Of a stretch of DNA of 64,000 nt, positions 32,102-44,600 are shown piece after piece. This DNA comes from Russula earlei. Taxonomy: Eukaryota > Basidiomycota > Agaricomycetes > Russulales > Russulaceae. The stretch covers positions 1-64,000 of the forward strand of contig JAGFNK010000183.1 in the NCBI GenBank assembly GCA_025769875.1, given 5' to 3'. The notes under the pieces were generated by a model. That model was not told the DNA's origin and searched no databases. It saw only the letters and a program-made list of their open reading frames with translations. Position 1 is the stretch's first letter; each line of letters begins with the position of its first letter. Both the position numbers and the translations under genes were made by a program.

Positions 32102-35100
32102 TTGGACCCCCTTCTGCACCGAGAAGGGACACGGTCCAAATCAGTACGATACAAAGAGAAATCAATTACCCCAAGGGTTTTACCAAGAATATTTGCTCCC
32201 CATCCATTGCCTTGAAAGTTACTCTTGTGGGGAAGACAAGCAGCAAAGAAATCGGTGCAAGAGCCCTGCTTGACAGTGGAGCAGAAGGAATGATAATCCA
32301 TGAACGATTCGCACAAAGACACCACCTGCACCTCCGAACTATGACCAAACCCTTGCCAGCACAAAATGCCAATGGACTAATACGCTTTAGCACCATCCAA
32401 AGACTTCGCATACAAGTGCACACAGGCACTACTCATGATGAACAAGCAGAATTCCTTGTCACTAACATTGGAGATCACGACATTATCTTAGGAACAGATT
32501 GGCTACGACACCACAACCCAGATATCGATTGGGCAAATGATACAATCACACTAAGGAACTGCCCACAAACCTGCCTTACCACACACCCAAGCATAACCAT
32601 TGCATCTGCATCTGGAACGCGGAATTACCAAATACAAGCACTCACTTTCCCTGAAGAAGAAGAACCCGAGTTTGCAAACGTTGCCGCACTAATCTTCCCA
32701 GATACTGAAGGGCTATTGAACCCATGTGTTGACGAACAAATCTACGATGCATTTAGACCAATAATAATCAGCATAAGAGCCAAGTCAACCACAGCTACCA
32801 AACTAGCCAATGCAGAAACACCCCCCAAGACATTAGATGAACTTATCCCTGCCCAATTCTTGAAATGGCGAAAGGTTTTCGATGAACAAGCCTCTCAACG
32901 CCTTCCTGCTCACCAACCATGGGACCATGCAATCAACCTCAAACCAGGGGTCACCTGATGCGATTCTGGTATCTATCGACTTACTCCTAAAGAACTACAA
33001 ACCCTAAAGGAATACCTCAATGAACACTTGAAAAGAGGTACTATCCGACCATCAAAAGCAGCTATTGCCAGTCCATTCTTCTTTGTAGAAAAGAAAGGAG
33101 GAAGCCTACAACCAGTACAAGACTACAGAGCCCTGAATACAGCAACTGTCAAAGACGCCTATCCACTACCTTTGATTCCTGAGTTAATTGACAAACTCCC
33201 AGGAGCCCAATACTTTACCAAGTTTGACGTACGATAGGGATACAACAATATCTGCCTAAGAGAGGGCGACGAACACCTTGCAGCATTCAAGACACCTTTA
33301 GGACTCTTCGAACCTTTGATAATGACATTCGGTCTTTGCAACGCCCCAGCCACTTTCCAATGCTTTATGAACACCATCCTAGCAAAATACATTGCCACTG
33401 AACGAGTGGTCATTTATCTAGATGATATACTAATCATGGCGCAAACCCTGAATGAACTGGATGACTGGACACATTAGTTACCTAGGCATCAATATATCCC
33501 AAGGGCGAATATCTATGGACCAAGACAAGTTAATAGGCATTACAAAGTGGCCTACTCCGACCAACATTACAGAAATCCAAGCATTTTTAGGATTTTGCAA
33601 CTTCTATCGACGATTTATCTGTCATGAACCATTCTCCGGAGAGGGCCCTTGAAGGACCCTTCCTTATAGGAGGAAACCTGGTCTCTGTGGTGTCACCCTG
33701 TTCACACGAGCAAAAGGGGTGAGTAGAGGTGTCCACAATATCGCGCGCCCATTGTTGCGCGAGCGATTCTCGGCACAATCGACATACAGCAAGCCCCACT
33801 TAAAGGCAACCCTTCTAGCAACAAAAGACAGTATTAGAGCCTTCCTAAGGACCCTTTGGAACGACCCTAGGAGCTCTACAATAGGCACTAACCTAGTATC
33901 AAAGGCCCTACAACGCGTTATTAGACTAACTCTAATAACTATAGAACGACTATAAGGCAATACTAAGGACCTTAATAGAAGTATTAGGGTCGACTCTAAG
34001 GACCCTAATAGAACTATATAAGGACCTTATAAGATGACACTATTCCCTAACCAAACTACAAGTCCTCAAATGACCGGCCCTAAACTAACTAACAAGAAAT
34101 GAATCAGGTGCTTACACGTGCACTAAAAGTAGTAAACACGTGGACAGTGGAAACTCTTACTCATCAAGAAGAGTCTTCTTACTCAGCAGCTTACTGAGCA
34201 TGACCGAGCATGCTCAGTAAGCGTCCTCCGACTTCTTACTCATCACTCTATTGTGCTTGATAACAAGGTTATGACTTGTTCCCTATTTAGCAGTTCTCTT
34301 GTAGTATATAAGCGCTCAATAAAGTAGCGGACAGTCCTCAGACTGTCCACTTGTTTACGGCACTCTCCATCCCTGGGATACTCCTTTAAGGACCATCCCC
34401 TTGTGACCACTCTGGCCTCTTCCCTGCGTGATTGTTCTACTCTCACAGTAACAATACCTCTCTGGTATTTGTTACTACTCTGGACTCTACTCCTTGCCCA
34501 CGCCGTCTTGGACGTCTATCGACTCGTCTTTGAACTTATCCCTCGCTCTTGAACTGGATAGTTCAACAGTGAGTCTTGACATTATCCACCAATACTCACG
34601 AATGGCACAACCCTTGTTTAATCTAACAAAGAAAGAACACCCCTTTAAATGGGAAGACGATGAAGAACAAGCATTTAGAAAATTAATCCAGGCATTCACA
34701 ACAGCCCCAGTCCTCATGTTACCTGATCATACTAAACCCTTTCGGCTCATCTGCGATGCAAGCGACTTTGCAGTCGGCGCAATCCTGGAACAACCTGATG
34801 AATTTAACAGATATCACCCAATAGCCTATTTTTCAAAATCCTTGGACCCCACACAAAGAAATTACATGATCTATGATAAAGAGCTCCTGGCCATCGTCTC
34901 ATCCCTCTGGCACTTCCGACACTACCTTGAAGGCGCTACACACCCGATTGATCTATGGACAGACCACAATAATTTGACATACTTCATGACAAAACAAAAA
35001 CTCACATGACGACAAGCCCAATGGGCACTTCTTCTCAGCAATTTTGACTTCACCATCACCCATCACCCAGGAACTATGAACAAAGCAGATGGTCTGTCCA

Positions 35101-36693
35101 GGCAGCCAGACTTTAAAGAGGGGATACAAAATGAAAATGATGGAAAGGTGCTCCTAGATGACAAATATTTTAAAATTAGAGCAACACGCACATCTGCTAC
35201 AGAACCGATTGGCGACCAAGAACTTCGACAACAACTGCGATCTAGCAAAGACTATTACCCAGAAGTATCTAACGCGTTAGCAATCATTATAAAGAATGGA
35301 CCAAGACGATTATCCAAAGGCTTACAAGACTGGAACCTCGAAGATGGACTAATATTATTCAAAGGAAAAGTCTACATCCCAAACAATGACATCCTACGAA
35401 AGAAAATTCTGAAACTACATCATGACTCCCTCGCCACCGGACATCCTGGCCAATGGAAAACTTACGAACTAATCAGCTGAAACTACTGGTGGCCAGGAAT
35501 GCTAACCTATGTCAAAGGTTATGTAGACAGTTGCGCAATTTGCCAAAGTACAAAAAAACCGCCCAAAGACAGAAACACCCCTTGTACCAATTACACCAGC
35601 TGGAGAAGTATGGAAGAGCATTACCATGGACATTATCATGGACCTACCGATTTCACAATGCTTTGACAGCCTCCGAGTCGTGGTAGATCGATTCAGTAAA
35701 GCAATAATCATTACCCCCTGCCACAAGACAATCACAGCGGATGAAACAGCAACACTAATCATGAACAATGTCTGGAGGAGAGTAGGCCTCCCAACGCAAA
35801 TAATATCAGACAGAGGCCCTCAATTTGCAGCAAAAGTCACTCAAGAACTATGGAAGAAATTAAATGTCAAAGTATCATTGAGCACAGCATATCACCCTCG
35901 GACAGATGGAGAAACAGAACGAGTTAACCAAGAACTAGAACAATACCTACGAATATTTTGCAACCACCAAGTGGACAATTGGGCAGAACTAATTCCCTTT
36001 ATGGAGTTTGCACATAATGCCAGACAACACAGTGCTACAAACAAACCCCCTTTTGAGGTCTGGTATGGCTTTAACCCAACATTTGCTCTGCCCCTTGCTT
36101 TTGCATCAAAGTTCCCTTCAATCCAAGAAAGACTAACAAGACTAGACCAACTCAGAGAAGAAGTAGCTGCCTCCCTGAACTGAGCAGCTGAGATCATGAA
36201 GCAATCAGGACCCCAAACCTCCACATTTCATTTTAAAGAGGGGGATCAAGTATGGTTGGAAGCCACAAATCTATGAACCACTCACCCAAAAGCAAAACTA
36301 GCCCCTCGACACTATGGACCATTCAAAGTCATCACTGCCTATCCAGTAAATGTTCGCCTTGAGCTACCAAAGTCCTGGAAGATACACCCAGTCTTTCACC
36401 ATTCCCTGATTAAACCTTATAAAGAAACCACTGCCCACGGTCCTAACTTCTCAAACCCACCACCGATACTAGTTGGAGGAGAAGAACAATATGAAGTAGA
36501 ACAGATCTTAAACTCTCGGCTCTCCCCAAACCGCAAAGGGATCCAATACCTAGTTAAATGGAAAGGTTACACTGCTGCAGAAAACACTTGGGAACCAGCA
36601 TCTAACCTATCAAAAGCGCAATTACTTGTTAAAGACTTCCATCGGAAATATCTGAAGGCGCTTAAAACGATTCCCACCAGGAGTGACCCCTAA
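32102..36693 (+). pseudogene. pol: Gypsy B pol (inactivated, split by LTR-C)
   Basis: Protease with intact LLDSGAEG (about 32266). The RT has VEKKGG...VQDYRALN, then FDVR followed by TAG where GYNN continues, and the catalytic VIYLDD box near 33412-33430. About 20 codons seem to be missing after it. The segment [12 protein letters not shown] is cut by LTR-C at 33620 and resumes at 34587. RNase H has CDASDFAVGAIL and DHNNLTYF (34750-34985). Integrase: H2C2 finger (35420-35560), core with D (MDIIMDLP), D (SDRGPQF) and E (GETERVN) all present. Chromodomain at the C-terminus (EEQYEVEQIL...IQYLVKWKGY...NTWEPAS; about 36480-36600). Stops are mostly TGA at Trp/Arg positions. Ends at TAA 36691-36693. 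Confidence 0.93.
33620..34581 (+). mobile_element. Solo LTR-C (962 bp) in Gypsy B RT
   Basis: Starts TGTCATGAACCATTCTCCGG and ends GTGAGTCTTGACA; perfect duplication TTATC (33615-33619 and 34582-34586). Among the most CpG-rich copies of its family (for example CGCGCGCCC...GCGCGAGCG at about 33742-33770), hence a young one. Confidence 0.96.
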
Positions 36694-36940
36694 ACCAACA
36701 ACTCTCATCATGACCTCCGTCGACAACTATCTTTATCCTTGTTACCGACGAACTTTTCAGAGAACCCCTGCAATCACATGCACTCAATCAACTACAGCTA
36801 TCCCCAAAGCAATCCATAGAACAAGAAGGAACTCCCCACAAACAAACAGACTTCGACTTTTCATATGCAAACTACTCCACCTTCCAAAGAAACAAGTTCC
36901 TACCATTGCAGGAGCAACAAGTCTATAAAGAGGGGATGAA

Positions 36941-38364
36941 TGTTATGAACCAAGGCCAGGTCCTGGCCATAGATTGTCCTATTTCACTCAAGAGAGACCT
37001 CTCTCACTTTGCATTGCCAACTCCCTTCCATTTTCTGGGCTATCCCTCCTGCAGTACAAGATATCGCTATTGCAAAGGCACTATAACACGACCAGGCACC
37101 CGTTTCCTAATCGGGTAATCATCGCGTGGCAGCCACATGGCCACCCAGCCACCAAGGACCCGAAACAGTGGCACAAACTCTTAAAAACTGTTGCATAAAT
37201 CATCTGATGTCATCAAGGCTCCAATGACATCATGGCTGACTGAGCGACTCCACAGTGACCTCATAGGCTCACTAAGCGCTCCACAGTGACATCATAATGA
37301 TGTCATCGCTCCACAATGATCAGTAATGCGCTCAGTAAGCCTGAAACTTGACACAAGCAAGTTTATGCCTCTGTAGTCCTATTGGATGGTACCAAAGAGT
37401 CTAGAATAGTCCCAGTTCTTTGTAATCGACCCTGTACACTGTATATAAGCCCCAATGAAGCATGGCAGTCGTCAGACTGTCCATTTGTGATACTCTCATC
37501 CTCCTGGGTACTCCCCCACGACTGCTCAGTTTAAAGTCTACTCTCGTCTTCAAGGTACTCTTCAACGACCGCCTGTTAAGGCTCCAAAGTGCCTTAAATA
37601 AGATCAATGGTCGTGTCTATAAACGCGTCCTACCAATGCAGATATGCTTGAGTCAAGCAAGCAATACTTGTGGAGGGGAAGGAGTGTTAGGTCCTTCTAG
37701 AGTATGACAACAAGATGAGAGGGGCTCTGCAGACGGGGGTAGGAGTCAACTGTTTGGGATTGGCAAACTAAGTCGAGCTTAAGGCTCAACTGTTTCTACT
37801 GGAGGCTTTATATAGCCCTACAGGGATAAGGTTCATACTACTGTAGTACTGGTTGGTGCTATAGAAGCTAAAAGGCAGCTCATAGAAGCGAGGTTGCTTC
37901 TATGTAAACAATCTCGGTGCTGGAAGCATTAAGTGCTTCCCCAATCAAGGAATCGACATACGTGGCGGTACAGGAACATCTGGGACAGAAGCAATGCTAC
38001 TCATTGCTTCTTCAGTACATCTTCTGAAAGATACGATCAACGCGCTCCGAATGTGATATCAAGGAACATAAACGATCAAGATCTGACACACGCATAATGC
38101 AAACGGTGCAGTCCATAGTTCAGGTGTTCCGGCATCTTCCGGACCCCAAACCACTTGGTAACACCGCCTTGTTTAAAGCCCCCTTGCTACACTGGCCTCT
38201 AGTCTTCGCCTTTGTCTCTTGCAACATCTACCAGTCCCCATCTGGTACCTCCTCGTCATTTGGCTCGTCCTCCTGTTCAATGCCGCCTTTGCCATGTACC
38301 ATCTGTTCCGACCCTTGCCCACCTGCTCCTGAGTCCTTAGTGATCAGCAGTACGTGTCTTGACA
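36941..38364 (+). repeat. Gypsy B 3' LTR, split by solo LTR-I
   Basis: 36941-37573 plus 38169-38364 gives 829 bp, equal to the 5' LTR. Starts TGTTATGAACC and ends CGTGTCTTGACA, followed by the TCTGA duplication. Confidence 0.95.
37574..38163 (+). mobile_element. Solo LTR-I (590 bp), young copy
   Basis: Starts TGTTAAGGCTCC and ends TTGGTAACA; perfect duplication CCGCC (37569-37573 and 38164-38168). The empty site is visible in the 5' LTR at about 26879-26884. Retains CpG sites lost in the copy at 7374-7993. Confidence 0.96.
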
Positions 38365-38369
38365 TCTGA

Positions 38370-38492
38370 GGACTGACATGTCTGAGGACCTCATCAGTGA
38401 TTGCTGATGCCCTGCCATGAGTGGTACTTTAATATGTCACTTCAGGGTCACATCCTGTTCAACAAATGTAAATTATTCATTTTCATGACAAT
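38370..38492. other. Short spacer between Gypsy B and solo LTR-B
   Basis: Short single-copy-looking stretch without a gene. It ends in CATGACAAT, the target of the next insertion. Confidence 0.5.
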
Positions 38493-39252
38493 TGTCGTGA
38501 CATGTACTGCTGATCACTAAGGACTCAGGAGCAGGTGGGCAAGGGTCAGAACAGATGGTACACGGCGAAGGCGGCGTTGAACAGGAGGACGAGCCAAATG
38601 ACTAGAATATACCAGATGGGGACTGGTATGTGTTGCAGGAGGCAGAGGCGAAGAGCAGAGGCCAGTGCAGCGAAGGGGCTTTAAACAAGGTGGTCGTTGA
38701 AGAGTACCTTGGAGGCGAGGGAAGTCTTTAAACTGAGTGGTCGCAGGGGAGTACCCAGGAAGAGGAGAGTATCACAAATGGACAGTCTGACGACTGCCAT
38801 ACTTCATTGGGGCTTATATACAGTGTACAGGGTCAATTACAAAGAACTGGGACTATTCTAGACTCTTTGGTACCATCCAATAGGACTACAGAGGCATAAA
38901 CTTGCTTGTGTCAAGTTTCAGGCTTACTGAGCGCATTACTGATCATTGTGGAGCGATGACATCATTATGATGTCACTGTGGAGCGCTTAGTGAGCCGATG
39001 AGGTCACTGTGGAGTCGCTCAGTCAGCCATGATGTCATTGGAGCCTTGATGATGTCAGATGGGTTATGCAACAGTTTCTAAGAGTTTGTGCCACTGTTTC
39101 GGGTTCCTGGTGGCTGGGTGACCATGTGGCTGCCATGCGATGATTAGGGATAGCCCAGAAAATGGAAAGGAGTTGGTAATGCAAACAAAGAGAGGTCTCT
39201 CTTGAGTGAAATAGGACCATCTATGGCCAGGACTTGGCCTTGGTTCATAACA
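38493..39252 (-). mobile_element. Solo LTR-B (760 bp), reverse; right edge of island
   Basis: Starts TGTCGTGACATGTACTGC and ends CTTGGTTCATAACA; perfect duplication ACAAT (38488-38492 and 39253-39257). It is the last recognisable repeat. CpG-containing single-copy DNA begins after it. Confidence 0.95.
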
Positions 39253-41368
39253 ACAATTCCACCTTTGCTACCCTTCAGAAAATTACTTCTGAGGTGGTGT
39301 TGATATTTAGATTGGATTGGTAAACTGTTCCTAGGGGTTTTCAGTCAGGGTGTATGTTTCCAAATAACTGGAACTTCTTACATTAGGATCATTTTGACTG
39401 TTTCTTGCATCCCATTTCAAAACCATGAGCTGTTTTATTGTTTTGACTTCATAGGCATGATGATATATACTGAATAGTGCTACTATAATTTTCCCAGAGC
39501 CATTAAATGGTGTTGTTGTATAGAAAATTGAGATTTGCACATTGCGGATCAGTTGCACATTGTGATCAGCCATAGTAGTTACATATCATTACCTGTAGTG
39601 AGTCTCTAGATAATGCCAATATAAGGAAAATGTACAAAACATTCAAAGAGTTATTTAGGTCACTGTATGTATATAGATTCCTCAATGCATGCCATAAGGT
39701 GTCTAATACTTTCTGCAGGTCTGTCTTGCTTGTGAGGAAAGATATTCATTCACAAAATCATTTTTTGGCCATTCATGTGCATTGTATGGTCCAGGGCAAC
39801 ATATAGAAGCTGCCATTTTGAGTGACCCAGTCTTCGCTTTCATCATCTCCTTCTCAAATAAACATCCATCGAAGTCCGCCAACCGAACTGTAATCACGAT
39901 GCCAAAAATTTGATGCCTGACGCAAAGATACTGATTAACACGTTAATTACCAATGTTTACAGCATTAAAAATCACAATCAATCCGGCTAACCGTCTATGT
40001 CCCATGGTCTTGATCCACCACCAGCCATTTAAAGGGTCTCAACAACATAATCCCATGGTTCTGACCCTTTACATAGCCGTTATGTTTCGTAACCCAAGTG
40101 ACGTTATAATTGTTTTCCCATGGCCCATCGCAACTAGGCGCTTGGTAAGGACACGGAAGGTTGCCTTGGAAAGGTGTTTATGGTCTCCGCTCCCACCATC
40201 GGCCAGACCGTGAGCAATAAGCTTTGAGATATAGTGACCCGGCGCATCTTGTTGGTAATAAGTGCATGACTTCGGATGTTACTGCACGCGCTTGGTTGCA
40301 TCATGGGGACTACCGACGGCGCTGCAAAAGTGTACCTCGAGAAGGAAGTTCCTACATGCTATTTTTCGTTCCCATTCTTGACGCTCCAGTGCAGCAAAGT
40401 TCAACCAATGTTTGGACATCCATGGAAAGGGCTGAGGTATCCCATGGTGAAAGAATGGCCTGAGGGCAACCCAGAATAAATCAGTGAACGGTAGAACCCT
40501 GTCATAGCGAGCAATGTGGGCAATTGATGTCTAAAGCCGTCTTGTGGATACGCTGATTGTGCCCTTGGCTAGCTTCTAACGAGTTCTTGATGCGAAAGTA
40601 CTACCGGAGGAACAACGAAAGGTTCCTGTAACTCGTCCGAAATATCCCCCTTTTCAACCACATTATCCAAAGAAGATCACCTCCCGTCGGTTGTCTTGTG
40701 TCTTGGTCTCATACTCGTGAGCTTGACCTGCCCAAATTAGCGAGCTCGTGGCTGCCAGTTCTGTGAAGAGCTCGCAACGGATGGGTGCTAAAGGTAGCTC
40801 CATATCACACGGTGAGATTACACCGAGCGAGGTAACTACAAGAGCCCTCGACTTATACGTAGATCACGTGACACATTCTCGCCACGAGTCACGAGACGAC
40901 CGATGATCGTAACCTATCGGCTACGACTCGTAACTGAAGTTTGAACCCTACAATCCGTGTCGCCAAATCTTCTGTGACGTTTCTTTTCATCCCAATGCGT
41001 ATTTTAGTTGTTGCCTGTTTCAATGATACACCACCAGGTAACCAGTCTCTGCGTAGGCGTCAATCACAGGGCCTATTCCTTCAACCTTCAGTAGCCGGGA
41101 ACTCGCGACCGTCTACTCCTACAGGTTAATTAACCACTGGGTGGGTCTGCCAGAGGTGGGTCAGGGATGAAACACTCCAAATGGCTGCTATCATTGGTAA
41201 TGAACGCCGCACATGCCCCAACGACTCGTTCGCGAATCCAGTTTCTGGGAGGGCGAATAATTTCTCCGTGAAATAAATTTAAACCCAGAAGGCGGGATGG
41301 AGAGCGAGGTCAGTCACATTCTCGATCCGTAGTTCAGTCCATTACTCATTCATAATACCTGCTGCACA
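39253..41368. other. Intergenic DNA, no gene recognised
   Basis: No repeat of the island continues here and no ORF above 90 codons shows recognisable motifs. CCCATGG occurs several times within 40000-40150 (CCCATGGTC, CCCATGGTT, CCCATGGCC). From about 40500 base composition becomes balanced and CpG-rich. Confidence 0.5.
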
Positions 41369-41635
41369 ATGTCTACGTCCGGGTCTTCTTTCTTTATCAA
41401 ACCCATCGATCACAGCAGCGAAGCCCCGGAGATTCATACGTCATATCTCGGCTTGAGTCAGTCCACCTGCCGAGACCCGGCAGGAATGAAGACCTCAACC
41501 GGCGGTTTCAATCGTGAACGCTGCGGTCATTGCGGCGGATCAGTGGGTGGTGCGTCAGACACGTACAGTAGACGATTGGCGTACATATTTGGCCGCCTCG
41601 GCTTGAAGTGCATTTACGATCCGCCGCTGTGCTAG
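41369..41635 (+). CDS. Candidate small Cys-containing protein, 88 aa
   Basis: Single ATG-to-TAG frame with Cys residues at the end of a Ser/Thr-rich region (CGHCGG motif near residue 58, then KCIYD...LC at the C-terminus). An AT-rich AATAAATTTAAAC stretch lies about 90 bp upstream, which could serve as a TATA element. There is no signal peptide and no C-terminal CaaX box, so it is not an obvious secreted effector or pheromone precursor. I recognise no family. It could equally be a chance frame. Confidence 0.25.
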   Translation: MSTSGSSFFIKPIDHSSEAPEIHTSYLGLSQSTCRDPAGMKTSTGGFNRERCGHCGGSVGGASDTYSRRLAYIFGRLGLKCIYDPPLC

Positions 41636-44600
41636 CGCTTACGCATTATGCCGGAATTCTGATTTAGGATCACGACGTCAGGAACTTGTGCAGGTGTGGC
41701 TTCGCACGACAGACGCCCGTTCCCTAAATCAGTCCTTTCCTCCGGTGAAAATTCGCACGGTGTCAGGGCATTGCGTTATTACAAGACCGTCCCAGCGGAA
41801 ATTGTGATGTGGCTGTGCTCTCATGTCTCGGGGGCCACCGCTTGGACGTCTGCTAAGAATACGCATCAAAGCGCCGGAGGCGGCCTTTCGACAATCATAC
41901 TGCTCGTTCCAGTGCAAGTTCATTTTAACGACTTGCCTCCGTTCTTTTTACCTTGTTTAAGCTCCTCCTGACAGTAACACTCGATCGTTGGCAGTTGCAC
42001 ATTGGTGAGTAATGAGGAAAATAGGCTGTCTAACGTATCAAGGTACCACACAGCGCAAGTACAGTATGACTATTGGTTTCACCTTGGGTACAATACAGCG
42101 TGAACAGCTTCTGGCTGATCGTTGCTGTCTTATGTCCTCTGAAGTCGGCCCATCGCGTCGGCTCCTCCTGAGCAGAGATGGGACTTACCTGGGTCCGCAG
42201 ATCCCAAAATGATCGTTGTCTTGCTTCAAGTAGGTGGGCCCTATGCCTCACCGGTGCTCATAAGGTAGGTCAACGCCGGAAGAAGCACATAACACGCTCT
42301 CCTCTTGCCCTGGCCATAAGTGATCTTTTCAGGTCCTGTCCCGGCGCAAGGGGCATAGTTTCGAAGCCTGATATCAACTCAGTGAAATTTCCCTACCTGG
42401 TGTTTCCATGATGTCCGTAACCTTACTATCAATGGTTAGGAATGATTTTTCGATCTGGGTATGCCCGTGCGGAAGGCGTATCAAGGTCCCCGTTGCGCGC
42501 ATTAGTTTTGAGCTCAGGAGGCCAATTGTATCAACACGGTCATCTCTCTGGCCGGTCATGATGCAGCGTGCTTAACGTTCTGTCAGATCGCATAACCCAG
42601 GGGCACCTGCTCTCCTTGTCGCCGGGACGAGCTTTCCTCGAAAGTATGTATTTCATCTCGCTCCACAACGATTGCTGCAAACCGAACCAGACCTCTCGTT
42701 GGGCCATTACCAGTATCAAAATCATCTCGTTCGGCGCTGACACATGAACAATCGTGAGCGCACCCTTCTTGCGCGCCCGAACTTTATCATGCTTCCATTG
42801 TCCCCGGACGTGCTCCGATGAACCAGGGAAAAAACGCTCTTGGCTGCCCTTTCTTCCCACCGAAATTTGCGAGAACCTAACCCGCTCCCATGCACACATG
42901 GCCGGCTGGCATGGCAGACAATGCCCCTTCGAAGCTTGCGGTGCCCCATTCCTCTCGACTCAGCCCCTAATTCCCGGAGATTGTGTTTGAGGCGCAGTCC
43001 AACTTAGCGAGCTTGGCTCGTACCCATCCCAGCCTCAGCCTCGCGGTAGCATGAGAAGCCTTCTAACTCCCTCACCCTCACTCTCCCATGCACTCGCGAC
43101 GACCTTAGCGTATGTACGCCATCGAGCGCAAGATCGCGCGCAAGGTCAACAGTGCTGCTATTTACATTCGTACGTTTCTTGTGTTGCGTATCACTGAATT
43201 TGTGCGCTCATCATATGCGCAGCCTGGGCAATGTATTCTTTCCATTGAAATCGTATCCAACACGCAGGCATATGGACGAGACCACCGCCCAAATGTTTGC
43301 TCTACCAATGCGAGGCGTTTGCCTCACTTTGAACGGCATCCAGGCAAGGTGCCTTATCCCCCGCCGCATAAATATACAAGTCCAGCTTTCATTCGGAGCA
43401 GCAAAAGAAATGCAGATGAAGGATGAACGCCATATAATCATCCGCGGACAGTGGGCAGGGTATAGGGTAAGACAACACCAAGTAGCGAGACATGGGAGGG
43501 TCATGCGACGGGATCTCCCGCGCTCTCGCGTTGCTGAACCTGGCGTCCTCGATCGAATCAGCTTGACAGCGGCTTAAGGCGCCTCGAGAGCCTGTCGCTG
43601 GTTACGCATTATTGGCAGGGTCGGAACAGGAACGTATTACAGTCCCAATACAATGAGCTTTTGCAGGGGGTTGTTGCCGTCCTGCAGTCTGTTCTCGCGA
43701 TCGAAAACTTATGGATGTGAAGCTTCGCAGACGCGAATCTGTGACATTTGCGGATGGCCCGACGGACGACAAAAAAGGCCGAAGGGTCCCCCACGTGGGA
43801 GGATTACAAAAAAATCATATAATTTATTTCCATGTGAAGGGGTGCGAATCCAACGCCGCCATCGTGCATGAGGAGCAGCAGGCGTGCGTGGGTGCTCATA
43901 CGTTACAATTCACAGCATGTGCGCAGGCCCGCCAGCATATCACGAGGCATGTGGTGGGGCCAGGAACAAAAATGAACCTTCTTGCGTGTCGATTATCATC
44001 AGCCGAATGTCACGGTCGATGGAACGGGTCATGTTTCTAGACGGCAATCAGCATTCTAGATAGATCTGGCCAGGCCGGGGCACGGACTGAGTTCTGGCTG
44101 TGGAGCTGGGAACGAAGGTGCGTTGCCATGACTCGCGAACGCGACGGACGATTCAAACTGAAGCACAGCGGGGTGTTGTAAGATCATCATCTTGTTTTTT
44201 TTTTTTTTTTTGCAAACCGTTCGCGGTTCGGTCGTTCTATTGGCTGGCCCCCGGCCTACGCTTTTTGTGCAAGGCCATGTGCACACGCGGCTTACGTTAA
44301 CGCGCGTCTGTCGTAGACCCTGGCTGCGAAGCTTTTGGTTTCTTTCGCGGCGTCTCAGACGGCAGTTTATGCCCCAAGCGGTATAAATAATAATCCCTGC
44401 CCAGTGAGATGCCATTGCCCAGGGTTATTTGGTTTCGAATCAACACGCCTTCCGGCAGGCTGTGCTCGCAAGGGGCAAAATGTTACTGGAGGCAACCCTG
44501 GGAAACTCTCACGCTCCTCCGTGCCCCACGCTCTCCTTCCTCCTCTCCACATGCACGAACGTCGCTACGAAATCCGATCCTCCTCTTTCACAAAGTTCAC

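Larger units (their letters stand above)
26252..38364 (+). mobile_element. Gypsy B: full-length chromovirus with extra 5' ORFs
   Basis: LTRs of 829 bp (5' at 26252-27080; 3' at 36941-38364 after removing solo LTR-I) are flanked by the perfect duplication TCTGA (26247-26251 and 38365-38369). Without three nested solo LTRs the element is about 9.6 kb, long for a fungal chromovirus, because two ORFs (27127-29017 and 29062-30587) precede gag. Order after that: gag, protease, RT, RNase H, integrase, chromodomain. The polypurine tract is TAAAGAGGGGATGAA (36926-36940). Inactivated by several frameshifts and stops, but catalytic motifs are preserved better than in Gypsy A. Confidence 0.96.

Noticed and set aside
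9789..36693. TGA read as Trp by a variant genetic code
   Set aside because: TGA also appears at Arg positions, TAA and TAG stops occur too, and the host genes and the young copia element do not use TGA as sense. C-to-T decay explains the pattern.
39703..39897. 64-codon minus-strand frame with Cys residues
   Set aside because: Too short, no homology recognised, and located in AT-rich DNA at the edge of the island.
43112..43579. Possible gene with a 53-nt intron at about 43170-43222
   Set aside because: Splicing the GTACGT...GCGCAG segment breaks the frame that is open when unspliced. The resulting peptides end early and show no motif.
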